A DNA stretch of 64,000 nucleotides, from contig OY978525.1 of the NCBI GenBank assembly GCA_963854835.1, positions 20,926,309 through 20,990,308 of the forward strand, in the 5' to 3' direction. The DNA is from Megamerina dolium (taxonomy: Eukaryota; Arthropoda; Insecta; Diptera; Megamerinidae). Of the stretch, positions 1 through 12,500 are shown piece by piece (the first letter of the stretch is position 1; each line of letters begins with the position of its first letter). The position numbers and the translations under genes were made by a program. Below the pieces are notes generated by a model. That model ran no database searches. It was not told the DNA's origin and saw only the letters and a program-made list of their open reading frames with translations.

Positions 1-1113
1 TTTCATTTCATTAGCTCTTCTTTTCATACTGAAACTAAACAATCATATTTGATTTTTAAATACAATATATATGAATATATTCCTACATTTATGAATATAT
101 TCAGATATGGTGTAAAAAGAATCTAAGAATGTACCTAATTTCATCTCCATTGCTTTATATGAATTGGAGCTAATTTGCTAGCTCGCTATTTTGGATGCTC
201 CAAATTCAAACACGAACCCAATATATCCTTGACCTTTTAATGGTACTCGTGGAGTAAAATCATTTATTATCATATGTAATTAAAAAAAATACAAGCTTAA
301 TTAAATTGGCCATTGAACCCATTTAGTAAGATAGCAATATTCAAACGAATAATTTATACAATAATTAAACAAAGACGTAATAATTAATTAATCAACAATT
401 TGTGATAGAAAAGAAAACAGAACCAATCGATTATAACAAATAATAACCGAAGAAAATTATATATTGATGTATAGATATATAAACCGTACTTTTGTTTGAT
501 TTATAAAAAACTCAACTTTTATCAATTTTTTTAAACTGGTATTGTTCACGCAAAGATATCGCTAAAGACGGTTTATTTTATGAAACACTAAAACATGGAT
601 TTAGATTAATTTTTTATATGGTGCGTAAGACACCTTAATGTATTAATATTTATATATAAACAAGCATGCATGACAACAAACAAAAATGCTAAGCGCGCAT
701 ATTAAACACAATGAAATAGTGTCAATAAAAAGTTCATACCTATACAAACACACATGTATGCATATTTTATATATTAAGATAGGTCGATTTTTTAAACTGT
801 CCGACTCAGCGAAAAATATAAAATTTCTACAATTTCAAGCATATTTTGCAAAGAAAGAAAAAAATTCTAAATTTAAATTGGACTAGTTTCTCAGGAGATT
901 ATTATATGGAGTAAATAAGTGCAGAGAAAATGTTGGCAAGGAACAACTAACGTGAGTCAGTCATACAGCGCACTACTAGAGGGCCTATCCCTTGGCAGTA
1001 ATAGAGATATTTGTTGATTTTCTAGTTTGTGTACAGAAGCTCCCTTACGGAATAGAAAGTAAGTATTTTTGAAGGACATATTGGAAAAGACAAATTATTA
1101 AAGGTTTGTCATA
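1..1113. other. AT-rich intergenic or intronic DNA, no gene seen
   Basis: This stretch is AT-rich with scattered stops in all frames. The only longer open frame (686-886) has lysine- and phenylalanine-rich composition typical of chance translation of AT-rich DNA, and it has no splice context or recognisable motif. Nothing else could be supported. Confidence 0.6.
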
Positions 1114-1268
1114 CATTTCACAAGGGTTCTGCCGTCCGAAACCGGCTTAAATAAGTAGGTTCCTTCTAATACTGTCCAAAATTTAACACGCAAAACAGTA
1201 CTGGATGAATAGCTCTGCCAAAGAGCCCTTATATAAGTGCCACATGTTTATTTATTTATTTTATTATT
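1114..1268 (+). mobile_element. tRNA-derived SINE, 3' part only (copy 1)
   Basis: This is the 3' portion of the SINE family best seen at 16286-16653. It carries the block with 'ttctgccgt', 'aagtaggt', 'tctaatactgtcc' and the ending 'gtgccaca', followed by a TTTA-rich tail. The tRNA-like head is missing, so the copy is 5' truncated. It faces copy 2 tail to tail, about 170 bp away. Confidence 0.7.
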
Positions 1269-1439
1269 TATAATTTCCATACTCTAGGCACAATTTCTGT
1301 CCAGCTAGAGGAGTACTTGTCAGTTTTCTGGAATTTTTGCATTCATTTTGTGTAGGAGCCCCATGAAGGAGTAGAGATAAACAGTTAGTTAGTCCAGGAA
1401 TATTGTTTGGAAGCAAAATTGAATAATGAAAAAAATTAA

Positions 1440-1770
1440 AATAAATATGTGTGCACTTAGAGGCCTCGAAGGGCCCTCTGGCCGAGCTTCACTTCTATGA
1501 ATATTCTGTGTATTGTATTATATAAGTCGGTTCCGAATGGCAGAAACCTTGTGACAATCACTATTTCTGAGAGTCTTTTGTCACAGAGCTCATTTAGAAG
1601 CATTTTCATTGCAAATTGTTACTGTCGGAAGAATTGTCAATTGTTTACCGATATATGGGTACCGTTCGAAGCAAAAATGTTTTCGATAATAAATTTGTGT
1701 TTGAGCCGGTGATTTAACACACGACCTACATATCAGAAGGGCAACGCACCAACCTCTGAGCTACTGCACG
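1440..1770 (-). mobile_element. tRNA-derived SINE, nearly full length (copy 2)
   Basis: Read on the minus strand this copy starts with a tRNA-like head (the RNA polymerase III box region is near 1700-1770 and somewhat decayed) and runs to the tail at about 1440, where 'ataaatatgtgtgcactta' corresponds to the reverse of the family ending. Open frames across it (1497-1712) are not genes. It forms an inverted pair with copy 1. Confidence 0.75.
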
Positions 1771-1799
1771 TCAAAATTGAATATGATTTGATATATATT

Positions 1800-3027
1800 T
1801 AACCCCTTTAGTGGCTATGTCCTTCCAAGGCGCCCCTAGAAGAATAAAATACATGATCGCTCCAGTTTTGGCTTACTTTCGAAAACATTCTTAAAATAAT
1901 TTGCTTAAATCATTTAATTTTATGATTTTCACTGAGCAAGCTTTTCGAAACTTTTGCTTCACATTCAAATTTGACCCACCTTATTATATATATATATGAA
2001 TATCTTAACAAACAACAAAAGTTACCCAATAAGAAATGATAATTAATGGAAAGCGATAAGACTTCTTATGACCCTCACAAACGTGACTTAACTTCGCAAT
2101 TGAAAACGAAGACATGTCACATGTCATGTTATAATGCAATTTGGTTGCTATGTTGCTTTAGGTTGATGATCCATAGAAATCTCATGTGGGTCACAAGTAG
2201 TGCAGTAATCGGAAAACCACTCAGTCACACAACACTGATCTTATGCTGGGCTCCTACTAAAACTAGCCCTAGAGTTAAGGGACCCTTGCAGATAATTGGG
2301 ATTGGATGAAAAACAGTAGAGAATATACTTCCGTAAAACTTATGTTTTGTTCTCATCAGACGTGGCTATTCACAAGGGAAATATGTAAGAATTTCAAGAG
2401 ATGGATCTCGTGCCGTTTTCTGTATACTTCTGCACTTACTCCGCAGTCCATTCTAGATCGATTTGTATATATGAGAATGTCATTTTTATTCATGATGACT
2501 AAACGGACTAAACGGTATGGCCCCCTTAACGCTGCTCTCTAAAATTTACTGTACTGTACATCTTTCGTATTTATTTCGTATTGCAGTTCTCTGTAACAGA
2601 CCTGCACAATGCAAATTTGAATCAGTATACATCTTGATTCTTACACCTTTATTTTAAAAAATACATCACTTTCTTAATGGGTGGGTTTCTATATATGTGT
2701 TCATGTATGTTAGATATAAAATGCATTGGCACAATACATGACGAGACAAACGATCAACGCAATCATCAAAATTTGGATGAAATAGTAGTACATGGTACAA
2801 AGCGAAACAAAACGAAATTTCATGCTGAATCTAGGTTAAAAACGATTGATCGCAGGCGAACAAAAATTAAAAAAAAAAAACTCGAACAAAACAAAACAAA
2901 TAAAAAAGCATACATAAAATAAAGCAGCAAACAAAAAAAAAAAACAATAAGTAATTAATTCATTAAATTAAGGTGTCAGCAGTAAAGTAAGTATTATGAG
3001 GAGAGCAATAAAATATATACAAACATA
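1800..3027. other. Unassigned DNA with short open frames, no supported gene
   Basis: Open frames at 2046-2309, 2306-2542 and 2677-2922 are 78-87 codons. They overlap one another, lack splice-site context and show no motif that I recognise. The 2677-2922 frame becomes a poly-lysine/asparagine run. The segment near 2040-2540 is less AT-rich than its surroundings and could be an old transposon remnant, but no family was identified. Confidence 0.4.
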
Positions 3028-3200
3028 CAGTGGCGCTGCCAGAATTTTGCCAAGGGGTGATATGATGAAAAAGATGTAAAAGAAACAAATTTTAATGAAT
3101 GATTTTAAAATATCTATATATTATTACTTTTTCCTTTTTAACAAGTCCATCGGCCAAGGGGGTAGATACCCCCTGATCCTTACCCCTTGCTACGCCACTT
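3028..3200. mobile_element. Short MITE-like element with AGTGGCG terminal repeat
   Basis: The left end reads 'cagtggcgctgcc' and the right end, reverse complemented, reads 'aagtggcgtagca'. Farther in, both arms hold CAAGGGGT (3050-3058 and its complement at 3182-3189). The interior is AT-rich and has no coding capacity. The termini resemble those of non-autonomous DNA transposons, but no clear target duplication is visible, so the superfamily is left open. Confidence 0.45.
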
Positions 3201-4381
3201 TATATATATGTGTATAAACACACCATGGACATAAAGTGAGAGTGTAACTTACATAAACGGGAAAAAGTAATCATGTTTGCTAACAACGCTTGTAACAGTA
3301 CGCATAGCATGTATGTACGTACTCGTATTTTGTACTTGGAGAAAATTGTAATGAAAAATTTGAAGTTAAGCTAATAATAAAAGGTGGTTTTTCAGCTCAA
3401 CTAAAATACAAAATTTAATGATATTGTGTATTGAAAACTACATAAATTAAATAGGAGCTACGATTCCACTTCTAAATGGAGCGTTTTCAGCATTCGTATT
3501 TAAAGCAGGGCATTATTGCGTCCCGCTTTCCACTTCGAAAGCTCTTTAACACCACTTGAGGGTCTTTCGGATATATATTGTAGTACTACTGTATGTAATT
3601 ATGAATGCAGTGTAAATTGGGTTCGAAGAACTCAGTGATAATAATTTTTTTTTTTTACCAAGAATTTATATATGAATACTACTTTTTTGAAATACTTCCG
3701 CCATTTACAACTTTCCATGAAAACGCATATAAAAATCCTCTGGAACAGATGAATTAGTAAAGGGTAGAGATCGAATAAAAGCCATGCCAATCTTTTATAT
3801 AAAGATATGATTCCAGATATGGTTCCATATGTTTGATCGCACACTCTAAATAAACGCTAATAATTCGCTTAGAATAAACGGGCTCGGAAATGCATGGAAT
3901 CGGATGAAAAGCGCACCTACCATATATGCCAAAATATGTTTTCGTATGTAAATCTAAAGAAGAATATCAAGAAAAATACAGAAATAAAGAAACTCAGACC
4001 TACTACATGGATAAAATTCCACATGTACGTTTTCACGACCTACGCACAAGAATATAAATCTATAGTGATGAAATTTTGGTATATACAATTATATTAGCTA
4101 ATAAATGAACCATTTTGAGAATTGGAAGAAAATCACACCCACTTATCATACAATCGTTTATTTCCACGAATGTGCCACATATCTGGATGTTTACCTAAAT
4201 ATAGGGTATCGAAACTTCGATATTGGAAACTCCTATCATATGTGGTCACAACAAAAACACCCTATATATACTAGTTATTGAACAACAACAGCAACTAAAA
4301 TTTAAAAAAAAATAATATATATGTATATATCAAAATGCCAAAGGCGGCTTCAAAAAAAAATAATAACCAAACCAAGAGATA
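3201..4381. other. AT-rich DNA, no gene seen
   Basis: Frames at 3632-3844 (minus) and 3894-4097 (plus) are short, hydrophobic or lysine-rich, and lack motifs or splice context. No repeat family was recognised. The segment ends at the TA target site of the mariner element that follows. Confidence 0.5.
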
Positions 4382-4383
4382 TA

Positions 4384-5606
4384 ACAGGCCATTCAATAAG
4401 TGTGTAGGATGACACTTAATGGCGCTACTAGAATTTTTTCATATGATTTTTATTGAGTTCTAACCTCAAAACGACACGTCTATAAAATTGACAACAATCT
4501 GACAATTGGTTAGTGAGTTATAGGATTTTGTGTGAAACAACTTTTGTTATTGAAAAAAAAAATGGATAAAAGTGAATTTCGTGTTTAGGTACAGCATTGC
4601 GTTTTCATGAAAAACAATACAATGGAAACCAAACATTGGCTTGATAAACATTATCCGGACTCTGCTCCATCGAGAAAAATGGTAGAAAAGTGGATTGTTG
4701 AATTTAAACGTGGTCGCACCAGCACAAACAATGCAGAACGCATTGGACGCCCAATTGAGGCTGTTATTCCAGACAATATCAAAAAAATTCACAAATTGGT
4801 TATGGTCGATCACAAATTGAGCTAGCTAACATTATCAAGATATTAGATGGTAGTGTTTTTACCATTTTATACGACCATTACGGTATGCGAATGCTCTGTG
4901 CAAAGTGGGTGCCGCGTGAGCTTACAGTCGACCAAAAACAACAACGTATCGATGCTTCAACGGCGCTGTTAAACCGCAATAAAACCGAATTCTATCGTTG
5001 ATATGTGACAATGGATGAAACATGGCTTCACCATTACATACCACAATCCAATAGACAGTCATCTGAGTGGACAGCAGTCGACGAATCGCATATAAAGCGA
5101 GCAAAGACGCAACAGTCGGCCGGTAAGGTGGTGGCGGCTTTATTTTTGGATGCGAATGGAATAATATTCACTGACTATATCCAAAAAGGAACTACCATCA
5201 ATAGTGACTATTATTGTGAACTTTTGGACCGATTTTTATGCTGAAATCGCAAAGAAACGGCTACATTTGCAAAAGAAAAAAGTTTTGTTTCACCAAAACA
5301 ATGCGCCATGTCACGAATCGGGCTTCGAATTGCTTCCCCATCTCCAGATTTTCCTGTTTTCAGATCTCAAGAAAATGCTTTTTGGAAAGAAATTTTAGTC
5401 CGATAATGCAGTAATCGCTGAAGCGGCGGCTTACTTTGACGAGAAAGAGAAATCGTACTATAAAAGTGGTATCGAAAAGTCTAAAATCGCTATACTCGTT
5501 GTATTGCCCTCAAAGGCAACTATGTTGAATAATAAAATCGAGTTTTGTTAAAATTTTGTTTTTCTTTTTTTTCATACGTTTCCTAAGGACTTATTGAATG
5601 GCCTGT
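4384..5606 (+). mobile_element. mariner DNA transposon, near full length, dead
   Basis: The element is 1223 bp, the usual size for mariner. Its inverted repeats match perfectly over about 19 bp (left end 'acaggccattcaataagt', right end its complement), and each side is flanked by TA (4382-4383, 5607-5608), the known mariner target duplication. The order of parts is terminal repeat, short leader, transposase pseudogene on the + strand, terminal repeat. Terminal repeat identity argues for a moderately recent insertion, while the coding region carries several inactivating changes. It lies about 370 bp upstream of the predicted start site of the gene at 6467. Confidence 0.92.
4562..5551 (+). pseudogene. 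mariner transposase pseudogene
   Basis: The frame opens with MDKSEFRV and hits a stop at 4586-4588. It continues in the same frame with the DNA-binding domain (WLDKHYPDSAP, FKRGRT, RIGRPIEAV) to a stop near 4825. Farther on, a TGA interrupts the residues just before the catalytic block TMDETW (5008 onward, first aspartate kept). The second catalytic site reads HQNNAPCH, where the family has HQDNAPCH, so aspartate is replaced by asparagine. The segment with the third catalytic aspartate (SPDLAPSDY in relatives) is largely deleted near 5330-5360. The tail (YFDEKEKSYYKSGIEK) is recognisable in yet another frame. The protein cannot be functional. Confidence 0.9.
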
Positions 5607-5608
5607 TA

Positions 5609-5977
5609 AAATAATTTAATGATCGTGTTTTTTTTTTTTTAATAAATTACTTGTAAGCACATCATATGAACACAAGATCATACAGCAAATATATAATATA
5701 CATAGTATTATTTATTAATAAATGCATATTCGTATCAGTAGTGGAGGTAGATGAAAAAAAAAAACAAAAATTGAAACAACTCTTACAAAACAACATATCA
5801 CATCGTATTGAATTTGTGTGTAAATTATAAAGATCACTTACTTGCTTGCAACGACAACGATCTCATCTCATTATTATCATCAGTAAGTATCATTATTATT
5901 AAGGTGCCAGCGGCGGCAGTATTGAGTGTGTATGTGATTAACAAGTCAACAAACAGTAGCTGATCGTAGAGCGTTGG
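5609..5977. other. Upstream region of the 6467 gene
   Basis: This AT-rich stretch lies between the mariner and the predicted start site. No TATA box is found 25-35 bp before position 5980. There are no open frames of note. Regulatory elements may be present, but none can be named from sequence alone. Confidence 0.4.
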
Positions 5978-6011
5978 TCAGTTGGCTCTTAGCCATTAAC
6001 ATGTACGGTTC
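5978..6011 (+). promoter_or_regulatory. Core promoter: initiator plus downstream promoter element
   Basis: TCAGTT at 5978-5983 fits the arthropod initiator consensus (TCAKTY), with the start site predicted at A5980. Positions +28 to +32 (6007-6011) read GGTTC, which fits the downstream promoter element consensus RGWYV at exactly the required spacing. There is no TATA box. This combination is the standard TATA-less core promoter of flies. It predicts a 487-nt 5' UTR up to the ATG at 6467 if no untranslated intron exists. The match is short, so transcript 5' ends are needed to confirm it. Confidence 0.5.
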
Positions 6012-6466
6012 ATTCGCTTAACAGAACGCTTTAAACGATCGTGCGTAACTTTGAATTCATTCGATGTGATTTTGTTTTATTATAATCATTTCATATACGT
6101 TTTTGCTCTCAATTAACATACTTTCAAAAGCGAAAGTTTTCAAAAAGAAACGAGACAAAATTATAATAGCGAAAAGAAGAGAGACAATAAAAAAACGTTG
6201 AACCAAAGTACCTACATGGTAATAATAAATAAACAAAAATTGAAAACGTGTTTACTAGTTGATAAATAAGTGATTTTTTTTTTTTTCGTTTTCATTTTCT
6301 TTCATACACTTTAACATGTTATTAATGTTGTAAGACGACAATAACAACAGCAGCTACACAACTATTATTTATTGCTACATCAATTGCATATTAAACAATT
6401 AAATCGAGTGTCAAACATTTGTATTGAACGAAAAGAAAAAAAAAAAAAAAAGACAAACGCATCACA

Positions 6467-6548
6467 ATGCCATTAACAATAAATCCACGAGTCATCTTCT
6501 ATCTGCTGTGTGCTGCATCACTTTTGGCCGTGGCTAAAACGGAAAGCG
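6467..6548 (+). CDS. Exon 1 (signal peptide) of the DUF4773-like gene
   Basis: ATG at 6467 follows an A-rich leader and 'atcaca', an acceptable fly start context. The exon encodes the signal peptide and four more residues (KTES). The donor is G|GTAGTA after 6548 and leaves one base of a split codon. Reading through the donor gives a short hydrophobic extension ending at 6664, which is intron translation. Confidence 0.82.
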
Positions 6549-9500
6549 GTAGTAAAAAGAATACATTTTTTATGTCATATTTTTATTATTTATTTATAAA
6601 TTTTGTTAATCCATTTGCGATGCCATTATTTTATCGCTTTGTACATACATTTTGCTGTTCGTAAAAGAATCACTTCTTTTACTATATTTCCAACTTGTGA
6701 ATATAATAACTACATAAATAGGTACGATACATAGGTTATATTTGTTTAATTTTATTGTATAATTTCTTTTTTTATTATTTTTATTATTAACTGGTTTTGT
6801 TTTAATTTCTATTTTTAAGAAGTTTTTCTATTTTTATTTTTGTATTTAATCTATATTTAATTCAAATTATTCTTTCTAACTATCCACCTACACATATACG
6901 GTGTACGAGTATTTATAGATGTGTATAGAAATTATTTTAATTTTTGTTTATTTGAAATTAATATTAACGTTTTTATATAATTCAATTTCCTCATTTTTTT
7001 TTTTGTCTCCTATTATATGCCATTTAATATCGATTTAAATTAGTATACAATGTGCTTTATAATGATGGTTTAACGCAAAATGCAAAAAAAAAAATAAAAT
7101 AAAATAAACGAATATGTTCACATTGAATACTGACAACGTTTGTGGCTATTATTTTATGGTTCATTGAAAAATATGCTAAATGTGTCTATATGCCATTGTC
7201 AAAAAGTTGTATGCTTATATGTAAATGTTTAATAGACAGCCTAATATGATTAGACAAAAATATATACTACAATGTATATATATTATGTAAATAAAAATAT
7301 AAATCTATAAATTTGGCAAATGTAAACATTTTCCATTACTATATACATACGAGTACATGTGTTGTGTATATAGAATTATAATGGATTAGAATTACATATG
7401 AAATATTTTTAAGGAAATATGTATGGTTGTGATTGAACATTCTGTTCTTAATATTGATTTGTGATTGCATATTTGTATGTATAATGAATGTGATGTAAAT
7501 ACATACATACTTATTACATACTATGTATATGTGTAAATAAATACGATCTTTCTTCTTTTTTTACGTTAAATGCTTTTATTATAAACATAAAAAACGGTGT
7601 TTTATTTATGGTCTATGGAATTTTTTTTTTCGCTGTTATGTTTTAAGCAAATTAAAAATACTAAAATTAAAGAATTTTAATTTCGTTCATTAATTAAAAA
7701 ATCAATTTATGTGTCGAATTTCGATCCTATAGTCATAAACAAAATTTACAAATTGTGAAAACATACATTCGGAAATATAAATTTGCATCAGAGTTAGGTA
7801 TGGTTTTCATACGGTTCTTCCCATTTTCTTGAATTCTTCAATTTGACCGTAAATATAATCTCATCCAACAAATTTAAGATCGACATACAGAGATAAGCAT
7901 ACTTTTGTATGGAGGTTAGGTGTAGCTTTTAACCGATTGTACCTATTTTCAAGCTTATTGATTTTTTATTAAAAATAATTGTTTCTAACGAGTTTTAATT
8001 TGACAACTTTATATTTTTGTGCATAAAGTAAGAAAATATTCATATAGCAACATACTTTTCTATGGAAGGTAGGTATGATTTTCATCCAATAAGGCCAATT
8101 TTGGAGCATGCTGTTTCGCTGATGAAAATAAGCTTATGTACGCAGTTTCATTTCGGTAACTTAATATTTTGATACAAAAAAATCTTTGAAAAAATAAATA
8201 TTACAAATTTTTTGTTTTTGTATTGGAGATAGGAATGATTTTTATCAAATAACACTCATTTATTCAATTTACTTACTTTCTGGTAAAGTCTGCATATAGA
8301 CGGTAAGCATTACATCCATTTTAGAATATATTATTTAGCAGGTGAGAATATTTTTACATAGATTTCAATTTCATAATTTTTCTACACAAATGCATAGCTA
8401 ACTTTTATCGGTTGCATAACGTCTTTTAGCGTAGCGATAAAGATTTGTTGCGCATTTGCTGTTTAACAAGCTGCAAATGAGCCCACTAACTTTATCGACT
8501 CGATAACGCTAACAGGCAGTTGAAAACTTGGATCTAAGTATGAAAATAGAGGATTATCCATTTTGTGGTTCCGAAAGTAAAAGTAAATAAAAAATACTTC
8601 TTCTTTGAATCCTGCCATTATGTATGAAATATAACATCATTCATATTCGATGACTCTCCGGCCATAACTTAATGGATGTTAGTTTTCAGAGAGTCAATAG
8701 TTTGAGAATTATACTCATAACCACGATCGTTTGCGTAGCTCCACCAAAAAAAGTCCAACGGCGATAAATTTTTAAAAACGTACCACCAGACCAAATGGCA
8801 CATGGTGATTTTTTGCGGATAAAATGGTGCCTCAGCAGTCATTCGTGCGTCTTCACTGCCACAGATTCGACAATTCTGCTTATTAACATACCCACAGAGT
8901 AAAAAATGAGCCTCACCGTTGAAGAAAATAATGCACGAAACATACTTACTGCAGAATTACTATTTTTGTAGTAAGTTTTCACAAATTTAACACTCTGAGC
9001 GATTGTTAAACGTTGCATATTGTAAGATGGCAAACCTCAAACTAAACATATGATGCCTCTCATGACAGTTATATTGGATAGATGTCACTAAAACAGTGCT
9101 GCCAAACCTGAACCACGAAATTGATAAACCAATATATTTACATTCCAAAATACTCTTTCGTATGGGAAGTACTCGTCGATCTCAGACGATTCCGCTACTC
9201 ACGAAATCAGCTAGCGTGCAAACAGAAGGGTGGATAGACAGATAGTCAATAATGTCAGAATTAAAGCTGATGATGATTCAGAAAAATTCAGTGGATTTCT
9301 CCACTTAGCGGCGATTCTTAGGGACTTACGGTGATATTTTGGAGTAAAATGTGGAGTAATGGTATAGGTAATAAACTTTAGAAAAATATTGAGCATTTAG
9401 TAAAACTTAATGGAAGTTGGTCATATATTTTACTCCCCTAAGGGAAGCGAATATTTCTTCGAATACTATTGGGCACGTTGAATTGAGACAGTACTGAAGG

Positions 9501-12500
9501 ACACCGACTTTTATCAGCCGATTTTGAACGGCACAACTGTTGCAAATTACTATTTCTGAACTTAGCGTTATTTCAAAGAGCCCAGGTTATTAATATTGCA
9601 ATTTTTAATTTTAAATCCAATAATTTCTGTTGGATTTTCCTCTTAAGAAATCATGAAAAGTAGCTGTTGTAAACATAACAAACATAATTTTGACAGGCGT
9701 CAGAGAAGAACTTTATAAATAAGTCGAAACAGAAAGTATTACATCAAAGTCGATTGGAATGATCGCTCAGTAGAACTTTTCAATTGATTGAACCCATATA
9801 CGTCGAATAAACCTTTTACGACTAACAAAAACAGCTGTTGCCAGTAAACTATTTAACATAAATTTAACGTCAAACTATCATAGTATGCAATGAATTAGCA
9901 ATTCTCGATAATTATTTACTGAATTTGCATATATATATTTCGTCAGCTCTAGTACACGTGCTTTCCTATAAATGGGGACGCTTGCGACAACATATGCCCA
10001 TATATATGTTACAATGTTACAATATTTATAAATGCAGTATTTAGTAATGAATTTTTGAATGTCATTCGCCAAATAAATATAAAAAAAAATTGCGAACTTT
10101 GATTACAATATCCGCAATATTGTTTTGATTTAATTAGTGATGGCAATTTAATATTATATGTTTATATGTATGTATATGGGTAAGTTCAAACAACTCCAGT
10201 TTACATTAAATTTAATATACGGTATGATACATTTTAATAAATGTATATATGATTTTGAAATATACATACTATAAAACTGTTACTAGACTATTACGTAGAT
10301 ATACTAGTGTAATAACTATAACGTAAAATCACTATTACAATGAAGTATATTACACAACAGATTTTAATTGGTTTTTGTGTTTGATAAATACTATATAAAT
10401 ATATGACAGTATATCATATTTCATGTACTCATAAATACACTATGTAATATATTTACAAATTGTAGTGTTAAAAGCTTTATATGCAAATTTGAATTAAACT
10501 TTCATATGATCGTTCAATGTGTTTTTTTTTTAACTTTATGTAAAGGAAAACGAAATATCTGCTACTTGTACGTAATACATATAGTATATATATGTATATA
10601 TGAATAGTATAATTTTATTCCAAGTTCAAAGTGTTTTTGCGCATTTTATTTTATGTCATATATTTATTTCTACGCACACCTTTCAAAGTACTTGTAATTT
10701 AAAATATCCGTAAACAAATTGTAATATTAATAACAATACCTGCAGGTAAATTAAAACCCATTATTTATTTGTGCAAAACCTAACGTTACAATTACTATAA
10801 TTATAAATAATAATAATAGTGGTAAGTTTAATTAAGTAACATTAAGTAGAGACAGTGACGAATCTTTGTTGAAGCTTTCTTTCAGTCTTGTTGTGAGTAT
10901 TAAATTGTAACGGTATTCTTATACTGCACCCCTGATTTCATACACAGAAGACCAACGCAGTCTGCACTGACCTAATAGCCTATACAGACGGCAGCTTAAT
11001 TCCGGATTACCGGCGCACTTAATCCGAATAAAATAATAACCTGACAGACGGCAGTATTGCGGATTAACTAAACAGCTGATTGCTGTTTTATTAGGTCTGT
11101 CCACTTACATTACTATCACTATCAATGACAGCACCTTTTCTGAGCTTTGCTACGATTCTTTTAGAAGCTTCTTCTTTAGAAGAAGAAATTGTTACTGCCA
11201 GAAGAATTGTCAATTGCTTGCCTACAGGTGGGCACCGTACGAAACAAAAATCTGTTTGATATTAAATTTATGCTTCCGCCGGGAATTGAACCCACAACCT
11301 ACAGATCAGAATGCCAACGCACTAACCACTGAACGACGGCACACAGAGCAGTAAACTAAAACCCCATTAATTTATCACCCTCAATATTTTGTCCAAGCGT
11401 ACTTAACCCCTATCTCTACTTATTAAGAGGACTACATAATGAACACAAATACAGCAGGAATAGCCTCTAGAGCGGTAAACTGTATGACTTACAACTATTA
11501 ATTTTTCTAGTTAGCATTTCCTTGGAACTTACTTACCCACTAGCTTCACAACTTATAAGGGCTCTCTAACAAAATTCAGGTAAAACCCCATAAATGTCCA
11601 GGAATTACCACTTGTGCTGATGAATCTATCAACAACCCCTACTAGTACACTGGCGTCAGTTAAAAATTTTATGCATAAGCAGGTTCCCCACTACTTGATC
11701 GTTTTATCGAAGCTTATATTGTATATTCATCTTCATTAGCGCCTACCGTATGATACTAGATACAAAAATGTGTTCTTTAATTTTTTCATTCACTTGATAT
11801 GGCTTGTCCAGCGTAGTTCTGAACTATAATAATATCGGGATAAAGCTTGTTAATTGGTGTTGCATCCGCGTAGATTTCTAGTATCGCACGAAAGCACTTT
11901 TATAAGCCTCCTCTGGTCTATTTTAAATATTTCACTAGAACCTTACCTTTGGGATCAGCTCCGTCCGTTAAAGATGTTGATGCATAAAATCGCAAACCGA
12001 TATGAGAGCATTACAATATTCTGTAATATATACAATTTCTAACTGTTATTCAATGGTCGCTTCCAAGTCCAAAACTCCATCCTTATATTGGTGGTGGAAA
12101 GTGTCGAAACTTCTGCGGTTTTTGTAAAGCCAGGTATGATAAAAGATTACATAATATGCTTTTCATTTTACGAATGAAAGTCGGTTTCGTTTTTCATATC
12201 GTACTCACTGGGAGTCCTTATTTTCAATGTTAAGAAAAATTATTCCATTATTAGTAGGCATATTAATGTTACACCTTCATTTTCTTCATCGTTAAAATCT
12301 TGAATATAGCAAACCTCATTCCGATATGATCGTTAATCCTTGCAAAATCAAAAAATGAGAATACTAAATGCTTCAACGTCTCGGAAATGCTAATTTTGAT
12401 GACATTTCGCTAATGACAGTGAATCGATTTAGCACTTCTTAATCAAATTATCCCTTAATTGTGACTCATCACAGTTTAACGATCAGCTTTTATACAAATA

